Source of the DNA: CAVTWH01 sp963850915
GTDB lineage: Bacteria > Actinomycetota > Actinomycetes > Mycobacteriales > Micromonosporaceae
Length of the DNA: 64,000 bases
Reading direction: 5' to 3'
Assembly (NCBI GenBank): GCA_963850915.1
Contig: CAWKND010000007.1
Coordinates: 1 to 64,000 of the forward strand
Shown: piece by piece, positions 52,353 through 59,997 of the stretch
Position numbering within the stretch: the stretch's first letter is position 1
Layout of the letters: the number at the start of each line of letters is the position of its first letter
Made by a program: the position numbers and the translations under genes
Notes under the pieces: model-generated
The model's input: only the letters and a program-made list of their open reading frames with translations
Told to the model about the DNA's origin: nothing
Database searches by the model: none

Positions 52353-54383
52353 CTAGGGGCGGTGCGCTTCGAGTGCGCCTTCGGCCGCGGCGCCGTCGGC
52401 CACCGGACCGGTGACGCCGTACGGCTGGAAACCGGCTGCTACCAACAGTTTCTGGTACTCCGTCGCGGTACGGTCACGCCCCTCCAGCATGACGAGCATG
52501 AGCAGGTCGACCATCCGGGTACGCGACTCGTCGGCGCGCCGCCCCGCCGGCCGACCCTCGCCCGGCTCGGGCAGCAGCCCCTCCAGCACGACCAGCCGGG
52601 AACCTGGGCGCATGGCTGCGTAGAGCCGATCCAGGATGCGCGCGGCGTTCGCATCGCTCCAGTTGTGCAGTACCCGGCTGAGCACGTACAGGTCGCCACC
52701 GCCGGGTACACCGTCGAAGAAGCTGCCCTCGACGATCTCCGCGCGGTCGGCCACTCCGGCCTGCTCGAAACGGCGCCGGGCCTGGCGCGCCGCGTCGGGC
52801 AGCTCCAGCAGTACGCCGCGCAGGCTCGGCTGCCGGGTGAGCAGGTCGGCGAGCAGTCCGCCGTCACCGCCGCCGACGTCCACCACGGTGCCGACGCCTT
52901 CGAGTGCGGTACCGGACAGCACCGGGGGTACCCGCTGCCCGGCCATCGCGGAATTGAACGTGTCGGCGGTCTCGGGGTGTGCCGCGAGGTAGGAGTAGAA
53001 CGGCAGCCCGTGTACGCCCTCGAAGGCGGGCGTACCGGTCCTGACCGTCTCCAGTAGGCCGCCGAACGAGCGGTACACCTCCTCGCCGTAGAGGATCGCC
53101 GTACCGCGCAGCGAGCCGGGCTGGTCGGCGCGCAGGAACTCGGCAGCCGGGGTGAGCGCGAACAACCCGGGCGACGGCTCGCGCAGGATGCCGGCCGAGG
53201 CCAGCGCGCCCAGCAGCCGGGCCAGCGCCACCGGGTCTGCCCCGGCGGCACGGGCCAACTCGGCGGCGCCGCGCGGGCCGGCCGCGAGCAGGTCCGGGAT
53301 GCCCAGCCGGGCGAGCACGGAGCAGCCCTGGGCCAGCCAGGTACCGGCGAGGATGCCGAGCATCCGCAGCCGCTGGATCTCGGCCAGCTTCCCGTCCTGG
53401 CCGGTCATGCCCCCGCCCGGCTTGCCATCCTCGCCGGTCATGCTGTCGACCCGGGTGAAGGCGGTGGCCAGGTAGCCGGCGACCTGCGCGACGGCTTTAC
53501 GGCTGGCCTCCAGGGTGCCGGACATCGTGAAGAAGCCGTGCACCATCCCGTCGTAGCGGGTCAGCTCGACCGGTACGCCCGCCTCGCGCAGCCGGGCCGC
53601 GTACGCCTCGGCCTCGTCGCGCAGCGGGTCGTACTCGGCGGTGAGCACCAGTGCCGGCGGCAGCCCGTGCAGATCGGCGGCGCGCAGCGGGGATGCCATC
53701 GGGCTCTCCCCGTCGGCCGGGTCGCTCAGGTAGTGGCTCCAGTACCAGGCGACCGAGTCGCGGTTGAAGAACGCCCGGTCGGTGTTCTCCCGCATGGACG
53801 GGGTCTCGGCGCGGTAGGCGGTGTTCGGGTAGACGAGTGCCTGGCAGGTCAGCGCCGGGCCGCCCCGGTCCCGGGCGAGCTGGGCCACCACGGCCGCCAG
53901 GTTGCCGCCGGCGCTGTCGCCGGCCACGGCGATCCGTGCCGGGTCGCCGCCGAGCGCGGTTGCCTGCTGCGCCAACCACTCCACCGCGCGGTAGCAGTCC
54001 TCGGGCGCGGCCGGGAACGGGTGCTCTGGCGCGGTCCGGTACTCCACCGACAGCACCAGGCAGCCGGCCTCGACACAGAGGTCGCGGCAGACCCCGTCAC
54101 AGGTGTCCAGGTTGCCCAGCGTCCAGCCACCGCCGAAGAAGTAGACGAGTACCGGCAGCAGGCCGGGTAGGTCCGGCCGGTACAGCCGGGCGGGCAGTTC
54201 GGTTGCCGGCCCCGGGATGCGCAGCTCCCGTACCGACTCGACCGGGCGTACCGGGCCGCCGCCCGCCTGGATGGCGGCGAGGTCGGCCGCGCGCGCCTGG
54301 CGCAGCGACATCTCGTACAGCGGCGGCGTCGGGTCGGCGTACCAGCGGTCGCGGGCGTCCCGGATCTGCGGATCGAGTGGCAT
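52353..54383 (-). CDS. fusion: HSL-type esterase/acylhydrolase + O-methyltransferase
   Basis: A single 676-residue protein. Residues about 1-310 are an alpha/beta-hydrolase of the hormone-sensitive lipase group: GDSAGGNLAAVVAQLA (Ser elbow), YDPLRDEAEAYAARLRE (Asp), MVHGFFTM (His). The oxyanion HGGG box reads FFGGGWTLGN, with Phe for His. Residues about 335-676 are a class I-like O-methyltransferase with an N-terminal dimerisation domain, motif VVDVGGGDGGLLADLL, and a catalytic-base His in SRVLHNWSDANA. A short Gly-rich linker with a near repeat (MTGEDGK, MTGQDGK) joins them. ATG 54383 has GGAGAAG upstream; GTG 54395 is less likely. The fusion suggests sequential deacylation and methylation of a phenol or hydroxyl. 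Confidence 0.88.
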   Translation of the reverse strand: MPLDPQIRDARDRWYADPTPPLYEMSLRQARAADLAAIQAGGGPVRPVESVRELRIPGPATELPARLYRPDLPGLLPVLVYFFGGGWTLGNLDTCDGVCRDLCVEAGCLVLSVEYRTAPEHPFPAAPEDCYRAVEWLAQQATALGGDPARIAVAGDSAGGNLAAVVAQLARDRGGPALTCQALVYPNTAYRAETPSMRENTDRAFFNRDSVAWYWSHYLSDPADGESPMASPLRAADLHGLPPALVLTAEYDPLRDEAEAYAARLREAGVPVELTRYDGMVHGFFTMSGTLEASRKAVAQVAGYLATAFTRVDSMTGEDGKPGGGMTGQDGKLAEIQRLRMLGILAGTWLAQGCSVLARLGIPDLLAAGPRGAAELARAAGADPVALARLLGALASAGILREPSPGLFALTPAAEFLRADQPGSLRGTAILYGEEVYRSFGGLLETVRTGTPAFEGVHGLPFYSYLAAHPETADTFNSAMAGQRVPPVLSGTALEGVGTVVDVGGGDGGLLADLLTRQPSLRGVLLELPDAARQARRRFEQAGVADRAEIVEGSFFDGVPGGGDLYVLSRVLHNWSDANAARILDRLYAAMRPGSRLVVLEGLLPEPGEGRPAGRRADESRTRMVDLLMLVMLEGRDRTATEYQKLLVAAGFQPYGVTGPVADGAAAEGALEAHRP

Positions 54384-54411
54384 TGGCTTCTCCACGGCTA
54401 TTCAGGGCGGC

Positions 54412-54454
54412 GTCAAGGTGGCTTCAAGATGGGCGCGCCGCGAATCGGTAGGCT
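54412..54454 (+). promoter_or_regulatory. SARP-type repeats and -10 for the aminotransferase gene
   Basis: GTCAAGG (54412-54418) and TTCAAGA (54423-54429) are 11 bp apart. A third position in phase (54434-54440, CGCGCCG) is degenerate, and TAGGCT (54449-54454), a TANNNT -10, begins eight bases after it. The leader to TTG 54566 is about 105 bases. Confidence 0.55.
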
Positions 54455-54565
54455 GGAAACGGTGCCTTATTCATCGAGCTTCACCTATGTTCTTACTCCT
54501 GAATCGTGGCACCGCGCAGCGGTCGTCGTCTAGAGCCGGATGTCCACAATGGACGGAGAGAATCG

Positions 54566-55933
54566 TTGACAGAGCTGGATTTGCTGGCCGGTACGCTCGA
54601 CGTCGCCGATCTGCACGCCTCGTTGACCGATCCGCTGCTGGACACCATGAACTTCCTCAACGAGGTCACTTCGCGCTACCCCGACGCCATCTCCTTCGGG
54701 CCCGGCCGGCCGCACGAGGAGCGCTTCGACGGCGCCACCATCGCCGGTTACCTCGACGCGTACACCGAGCACCTGGCCCGCGACCGGGGCCTGTCCACCG
54801 AGCAGATCAGCCGGGCGCTGTTCCAGTACGGCCGCACCAACGGACAGATCCACGACCTGATCGCCGCGACGGTACGCAACGACGAGGGGATCGAGGCCGA
54901 CCCGGAGTCGCTGGTGGTCACGGTCGGCGCGCAGGAGGGCATGCTGCTGGTACTGCGCGCGCTGATCCGGGACGCCGCCGACGTGCTGCTGGTCGCCGCG
55001 CCGTGCTACGTCGGGATCACCGGCGTCGCCCGGCTGCTCGACGTGGCCGTGGAGCCGGTACCGGAGGGGCCGGACGGGGTACAGCCGGCGACCCTGCTGG
55101 CCGCGATCGACCGGGTACGGGCCAGCGGACGCCGGCCGCGCGCGCTCTACCTGGTACCCGACTTCGCCAACCCGTCGGGCAGCTGTATGCCGGTAGCCGC
55201 CCGTACCAGCCTGCTGGAGATCGCGGCGCGCGAGGAGCTGCTGCTGATCGAGGACAACCCGTACGGCTTCTTCTCCCGTACCGGCGAGCAGCGCCCCACC
55301 CTGAAGCAGCTGGACACCGCCCGCCGGGTTGTCTACCTGGGCTCGTTCGCGAAGACCTGCCTGCCCGGTGCCCGGGTCGGGTACGTCATCGCCGACCAGC
55401 GGGTACGCGCAGCGGACGGTACGGTGACCCGGTTCGCCGACGAGCTGTCCAAGATAAAGAGCATGACGACGGTGAACACCCCGGCGCTCAGCCAGGCGCT
55501 CATCGGCGGCATGCTGCTGCGCGCGGGCTGCCGGCTGCGCGAAACGAACCAGGGCCGCATCGCGCTCTACCGCGACAAGCTCGACGCGCTGCTGGCGGCG
55601 CTGGAGCGGTACTTCCCGCCGGCGATCCGGGACCGGCTGGGCGTGCGCTGGAACACCCCGGCCGGTGGCTTCTTCCTCGTCGTCACGGTTCCGTTCGACG
55701 CCGACGACGCGGTACTGACCCGGTCGGCCCGGGACCATGGCGTGGTGTGGACCCCGATGAGCTACTTCTCGCTGGACGGCGGTGTGGTGGACGGTAGCGG
55801 CCCGGGCGGGGGCGGGCTGGACAGCGGTGGGCGGCGGCAGATCCGGCTGTCCTGCAGCTATCTGAGCCTGCCGCAGATCGACGAGGGCGTCGCCCGGCTG
55901 AGCGCCTTCGTGGCCACCCAGGTCGCCTGCTGA
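54566..55933 (+). CDS. hpgT: PLP aminotransferase, HpgT-like
   Basis: The 455-residue fold-type-I aminotransferase has the PLP lysine in YLGSFAKTCLPGARVGYV, PDFANPSGSCMPVA, IEDNPYGFFSRTGEQRP and the C-terminal RLSCSYLSLPQIDEGVARL. The N-terminal DAISFGPGRPHEERFDG and the long chain are typical of HpgT, which transaminates 4-hydroxyphenylglyoxylate or its 3,5-dihydroxy analogue to the phenylglycine. TTG 54566 has GGAGAG five bases upstream; no better in-frame start exists. It is convergent with, and two bases from, the Hmo-like gene. In this cluster it may instead run in reverse or form an aminated starter. Confidence 0.85.
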   Translation: MTELDLLAGTLDVADLHASLTDPLLDTMNFLNEVTSRYPDAISFGPGRPHEERFDGATIAGYLDAYTEHLARDRGLSTEQISRALFQYGRTNGQIHDLIAATVRNDEGIEADPESLVVTVGAQEGMLLVLRALIRDAADVLLVAAPCYVGITGVARLLDVAVEPVPEGPDGVQPATLLAAIDRVRASGRRPRALYLVPDFANPSGSCMPVAARTSLLEIAAREELLLIEDNPYGFFSRTGEQRPTLKQLDTARRVVYLGSFAKTCLPGARVGYVIADQRVRAADGTVTRFADELSKIKSMTTVNTPALSQALIGGMLLRAGCRLRETNQGRIALYRDKLDALLAALERYFPPAIRDRLGVRWNTPAGGFFLVVTVPFDADDAVLTRSARDHGVVWTPMSYFSLDGGVVDGSGPGGGGLDSGGRRQIRLSCSYLSLPQIDEGVARLSAFVATQVAC

Positions 55934-55935
55934 CC

Positions 55936-57057
55936 CTACGCGGGGGGTACCCGCCAGAGCAGCGAGCCGTCCACGTCGGCGAGCGTGGGGCGGCCGGCGA
56001 GCACCATGGCGTCGGTCAGCTCGGTGGCGAGCAGGTCGAGTACCCGGCCGGCGCCGGCGGTACCGTCACACGCCAGTCCCCACAGCACCGGGCGGCCGAC
56101 GAGTACCCCGGATGCCCCTAGCGCCAACGCTTTCAGCACGTCGGTACCGCCGCGTACCCCCCCGTCCAGCAGCACCGGCGCCCGGCCGGCCACCGCCGCG
56201 ACCACCTCGGGCAGCGCGTCCAGGCTGGCCACCGCCCCGTCGAGCTGGCGTCCCCCGTGGTTGGAGACGACCACCGCGGCCACCCCCAGATCGGCCATCC
56301 GGGCCGCGTCCTCGCCGGTGAGTACCCCCTTCACCACCACCGGCAGCGGGCTGTTCTCCTGTAGCCACGCCAGATCCGACCAGCTGAGCGACGCGTCGAA
56401 CTGGTCACGGGAGTTCTGTTCGACGGCCGAGACGCCGGCCTGCCGCCGGTACGAGCCGGCCATCACCGCCGGGTCGAGGTTGACCGCCGACACCTCGGGC
56501 GGGATCACGAAGCCGCGCCGCACATCCCGCAGCCGCCGCCCGACCTGGGGCGTGTCCACGGTCAGTACGATCGCCCCGAACCCGGCGGCCTGCGCGCGGG
56601 CGATCAGGTCCACCAGCAGGTCACGCCGGCGCAGCCAGTAAAGCTGCAGCCACAGCGGGCCGGTCGCGGCGGCGGCGATCTCCTCCAGCAGCCGGCTGGC
56701 GAAGATGCTCACCACGAACAGCGCCCCCGCATCCCCCGCTGCCCGGGCCACCGCCACCTCACCCTCCGGGTGCACCAGTCGGTGGTACGCCATCGGCGCC
56801 ACCCCGATCGGCGTGGCCAGCCGGGTACCGAGCAGTACCGTCGACGGGTCGGGGTGAGAGACGTCCACCAGGCACCGGGGCCGCAGCGCGAACCGGCCGA
56901 AGGCGGTCCGGTTCGCTGCCAGGGTGCTCTCCGCGCCGCTCCCGCCGCGCAGGTAGTCCCAGACGTCCGGGGTGAGTCGCGCCGCGGCCATTGGGGCGTA
57001 CTCCTCCACGGAGACCGGCGTTGATGCCTCGGGTGTCTGCACTCCACTCGTCACCAT
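55936..57057 (-). CDS. hmo: FMN-dependent alpha-hydroxy acid oxidase, Hmo-like
   Basis: The 373-residue TIM-barrel flavoenzyme has PIGVAPMAYHRLVHPEGE, PLWLQLYWLRRRD, LTVDTPQVGRRLRD, catalytic His in VVVSNHGGRQLDG, the FMN-phosphate region VLLDGGVRGGTDVLKAL and GVLVGRPVLWGL. The family oxidises L-lactate, glycolate or mandelate-type acids. Next to HmaS and HpgT homologues it is best read as hydroxymandelate oxidase giving 4-hydroxyphenylglyoxylate. ATG 57057 is the first good start; the open frame upstream is non-coding. It converges on the aminotransferase, so the two halves of the route have separate promoters. Confidence 0.88.
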   Translation of the reverse strand: MVTSGVQTPEASTPVSVEEYAPMAAARLTPDVWDYLRGGSGAESTLAANRTAFGRFALRPRCLVDVSHPDPSTVLLGTRLATPIGVAPMAYHRLVHPEGEVAVARAAGDAGALFVVSIFASRLLEEIAAAATGPLWLQLYWLRRRDLLVDLIARAQAAGFGAIVLTVDTPQVGRRLRDVRRGFVIPPEVSAVNLDPAVMAGSYRRQAGVSAVEQNSRDQFDASLSWSDLAWLQENSPLPVVVKGVLTGEDAARMADLGVAAVVVSNHGGRQLDGAVASLDALPEVVAAVAGRAPVLLDGGVRGGTDVLKALALGASGVLVGRPVLWGLACDGTAGAGRVLDLLATELTDAMVLAGRPTLADVDGSLLWRVPPA

Positions 57058-57220
57058 CGGCCAATCGTCACACAGAATCCGGTACCGCGGCTGGCCGGCT
57101 GGTTGACTGTCGCAACGCCGGCGGACCACCCGGATCTGTTGGTACGCCTGTAATCTGGCGACCAACCTCGGTGGCGGGACGCGCCGCGACCGGTGCCCGC
57201 GAGCGCTGCGTTGAGGCGGC

Positions 57221-57253
57221 TTCAAGGGGATTCGGAGCCAGATCGACTAACCT
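57221..57253 (+). promoter_or_regulatory. SARP-type repeats and -10 for the ligase-like/FAD operon
   Basis: TTCAAGG (57221-57227) and TCGGAGC (57232-57238) are 11 bp apart with spacer GGAT. A further TTGAGG lies one turn upstream (57211-57216). TAACCT (57248-57253), a TANNNT -10, begins nine bases after the second repeat. The leader to ATG 57300 is about 40 bases. Confidence 0.6.
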
Positions 57254-57299
57254 CGATCAAATCGGGGCACCTCTGTCGTCGACCACGCGGGGGCGGAAG

Positions 57300-58574
57300 A
57301 TGATGCGTCATGCGGGCCACTGGTCCACCGGCCGCCGCCGGAGCTATGTCGACTACCTGTTCGAGGTACTGAGCCGGGACAGCGCACGGGTGGTCCTGGT
57401 GCACCGGGACCGGGCCATCACCGCTCAAGAGGTACGGGACACGGTGGTGCGCTACATCCGCGCACTGCGCCTCCTCGGCGTGCACCGGGGCGACTACGTG
57501 GCGGCACTCACCGGACACCGGCCGGAGGCGCTCGTCCTGCAACTGGCCGTACACGGACTGGGGTGTCGCTACCTCGCGGTACCGGCCGGCGCGGCCGACC
57601 TCGGGCTGCTCGCCGAGACGGCCCCGTCGGTACTCGTCGTCGACCCCACCCTCGACCGGCTCCCGGACACCGACCATCCGGCGCGGCGGCGGATCCCGAC
57701 GGTGCTGTCCCTCGGCCCGGCACCGGCCGCCACCGACCTGTCCGCGCTCGCCGCGCAGCAGCGCGCCCGCCCGCCGGTCGACCTCGCGCTGGACCCCACC
57801 GGCGTCTCCGTGGTCTTCCCGACCGGCCCGGCCAGCAACCACCGCCTGGTACTGCACGGCCACCGCTACTACGGCTCGCTGGTCGCCCTCTCCGCGCTAC
57901 GTGCCGGGCAGGGCCAGCCGGAGCGGCTACTCGTCGGCGCGTCGCTGGCCGGCTGCGGCAGCCAGGCGGCCGTACTCCTGACGCTGCTGGGCGGCGGCTG
58001 CATCGTGCTGCCGGACGGGTTCGAGCCGGACGAGATCCTCGACCTCGTCGAGCAGGCGGGCGTGACATCGTTGCTGCTGCAGACTTCCCTGCTCGACCGG
58101 CTACTCGACCATCCGCGGCTGCCCGGCTGCGACCTGTCCCGGTTGACTGTCACCTGCGAGGGCGCGCCGGTCCCGCCGGCCCGGCTCGCCGAGGCGGTGG
58201 CCCGGTTCGGCTCCGGCTTCAGCCAGGTCTACGGCCGCCCCGAGGCGGCCATCGTCACCGTGCTCAGCGCCGCCGGCGGCGCGCCGGTCGAGGACCGGTG
58301 GCTGCGCTCGGTCGGCCGGCCGCCGTTCGGTGTGGACGTGACCATCCAGGACGACCAGGGTGGCCACCTGCCGGCCGGGGCCACCGGCGAAGTCTGCGTC
58401 AAGGGGCTGCTGGTGATGTCGGAGTACCTCGACCGGCCCGACCTGACCCGGGACGCGCTGCGCGGCGGCTGGCTGCGTACCGGCGATCTGGGCTCGCTGG
58501 ACAGCGACGGTTATCTGTACCTTGCCGGCCGCTCGGTCGGTGCCGGCGATACGGGGGCGGTGCGGGCTTCGTGA
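57300..58574 (+). CDS. degenerate, lid-less AMP-ligase homologue
   Basis: A 424-residue ANL relative. The N-domain is recognisable (MSEYLDRPDLTRDALRGGWL, RTGDLGSLDSDGYLYLAGRS), but the P-loop expected as SSGTTGxPK reads VVFPTGPASNHRL and the YGxTE motif reads QVYGRPEAAI. The chain stops just after the hinge, so the roughly 100-residue C-terminal lid with the catalytic Lys is absent. The stop overlaps the next GTG (GTGA), and a promoter with SARP-type repeats precedes it, so it is maintained as a gene rather than decaying. It might bind an acyl or aryl acid without adenylating it, or act with another ligase's lid. No function is claimed. Confidence 0.75.
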   Translation: MMRHAGHWSTGRRRSYVDYLFEVLSRDSARVVLVHRDRAITAQEVRDTVVRYIRALRLLGVHRGDYVAALTGHRPEALVLQLAVHGLGCRYLAVPAGAADLGLLAETAPSVLVVDPTLDRLPDTDHPARRRIPTVLSLGPAPAATDLSALAAQQRARPPVDLALDPTGVSVVFPTGPASNHRLVLHGHRYYGSLVALSALRAGQGQPERLLVGASLAGCGSQAAVLLTLLGGGCIVLPDGFEPDEILDLVEQAGVTSLLLQTSLLDRLLDHPRLPGCDLSRLTVTCEGAPVPPARLAEAVARFGSGFSQVYGRPEAAIVTVLSAAGGAPVEDRWLRSVGRPPFGVDVTIQDDQGGHLPAGATGEVCVKGLLVMSEYLDRPDLTRDALRGGWLRTGDLGSLDSDGYLYLAGRSVGAGDTGAVRAS

Positions 58575-59905
58575 AGAAGGCCGTGGTACTCGGCGGCAGC
58601 ATCGCCGGACTGCTCGCGGCGCGGGTACTCACCGAGCACGCCGACGAGGTGCACATCGTGGAGCCGGACGCGCTCGACGACGCACCGCAGATCCGCCGCG
58701 GCGCACCGCACAGCAGCCAGGCGCACAGCCTGCTGGGCCTGGGCCGGGCCACCATCGAGCAGCTGCTGCCCGGCATCGTCGGGCAGATGGTGCACGAGGG
58801 CGGCCAGTTGCTGCGCGGCGGCCAGGGCGCCCAGTGGTTCCTGGACGGGGTACCGAAGACGCCGGTACGGGGCGGCTCCATCGTCAGCGTGTCCCGGCCG
58901 TTCCTGGAGTGGCAGATCCGCCGGCGCGTACTCGCGCTACCGGGGGTACAGGTCACCCGGGGTACCGCCACCGGGCTCACCATGACCGGCGACCGGGTGG
59001 ACGGGGTACTGGTGCGGCCACCGGACGCGGTGGAGCCGGTGCACCTCGCGGCCGACCTGGTGGTCGACGCCACCGGCCGGTCCAGCCGGTTGGCTGATTG
59101 GCTTGTCCGCCAAGGCTTCCCGGCCCCGGCCAAGCAGCGGGTCGGCCTCGACCTCGGGTACGCCACCTGCCTGTTCCACCGCCCGAGCGGCCAGCACATC
59201 GACGGGTACGTGGCGGCACACTCGGCGTACACGCCCAGCCGCGCGACCCGTGGCCCCAGCTCGATGACGCCCGTCGAAGGCGACCGCTGGCTGGTACTGG
59301 TCAGCGGCTACGGTACCGACCGGCCGGGCCGGGACTACGCGTCCTTCGTGCAGCGCTGCCGTACCGACGCCGCGGCCCCGATGCGTGCCCTGCCCGACGC
59401 CTGCGAGCCGGTCAGCGAGGTGTACGTGTGCCGGTTCCCGGACAGCGTGCGCCGAGACTTCGACCGGCTGAGCCGGTTCCCGGCCGGGCTCGTCGTCGTC
59501 GGCGACGCGGTGGCCTCGCTGAACCCGACGTACGGGCAGGGCATCTCGTCGGCCGCCACGCACGCCGTCGCGCTCGCCGACTGGCTGCGCACCGGGCCGG
59601 GCCCCGACGAGGCGGCGCACCGGTACTTCCGGCGGGTACGGCAGGTGGTCGACGACGCCTGGCGCACCTCGGCGCAGCAGGACCGGTACCTGCCCCACGT
59701 GGACGCGCGCAAGCCGGTCGGGTGGCGGCTGCGGCGCCGGGTGGGCGAAGCGGTACTCGCGGCGACCGTGACGGATCCGGTGGTACACCGGACTTTCCTG
59801 GAGGTCGTGAACATGACGACCAGACCGGCACAGCTACGCCGCCCCGGGATCCTCTTGCGGGCAGCGCGCGAGGCAGCCCGCCGCCCGTCGCGCGCGACTG
59901 GCTGA
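58571..59905 (+). CDS. FAD-dependent oxidoreductase/monooxygenase
   Basis: The 444-residue flavoprotein has the dinucleotide-binding VVLGGSIAGLLAARVL, DATGRSSRLADWLVRQG, and GDAVASLNPTYGQGISSA (the GD motif contacting FAD). Strand patterns match aromatic hydroxylase/geranylgeranyl-reductase-like flavoproteins. There is no WxWxIP motif, so it is not a flavin-dependent halogenase. GTG 58571 overlaps the stop of the ligase-like gene, so the two are coupled. Likely roles include epoxidation or hydroxylation of the polyketide; this is inferred from context. Confidence 0.85.
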   Translation: MKKAVVLGGSIAGLLAARVLTEHADEVHIVEPDALDDAPQIRRGAPHSSQAHSLLGLGRATIEQLLPGIVGQMVHEGGQLLRGGQGAQWFLDGVPKTPVRGGSIVSVSRPFLEWQIRRRVLALPGVQVTRGTATGLTMTGDRVDGVLVRPPDAVEPVHLAADLVVDATGRSSRLADWLVRQGFPAPAKQRVGLDLGYATCLFHRPSGQHIDGYVAAHSAYTPSRATRGPSSMTPVEGDRWLVLVSGYGTDRPGRDYASFVQRCRTDAAAPMRALPDACEPVSEVYVCRFPDSVRRDFDRLSRFPAGLVVVGDAVASLNPTYGQGISSAATHAVALADWLRTGPGPDEAAHRYFRRVRQVVDDAWRTSAQQDRYLPHVDARKPVGWRLRRRVGEAVLAATVTDPVVHRTFLEVVNMTTRPAQLRRPGILLRAAREAARRPSRATG

Positions 59906-59953
59906 GCCGCACGGCCGGCCCGTCAACGACCGCGAACCCTTTGACGACAGCGA

Positions 59954-59985
59954 AACGGCCGGACGCCCTGAGACGTCCGGCCGTT
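59954..59985. terminator. bidirectional hairpin terminator
   Basis: AACGGCCGGACG (59954-59965) pairs with CGTCCGGCCGTT (59974-59985) around an eight-base loop, between the convergent FAD gene (end 59905) and PKS gene (end 59998). Confidence 0.8.
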
Positions 59986-59997
59986 GCTTGGTAGCCG

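Noticed and set aside
58571..59905. Flavin-dependent halogenase
   Set aside because: The FAD motifs are present but the WxWxIP halogenase motif is not; FAD-dependent oxidoreductase is the safe call.
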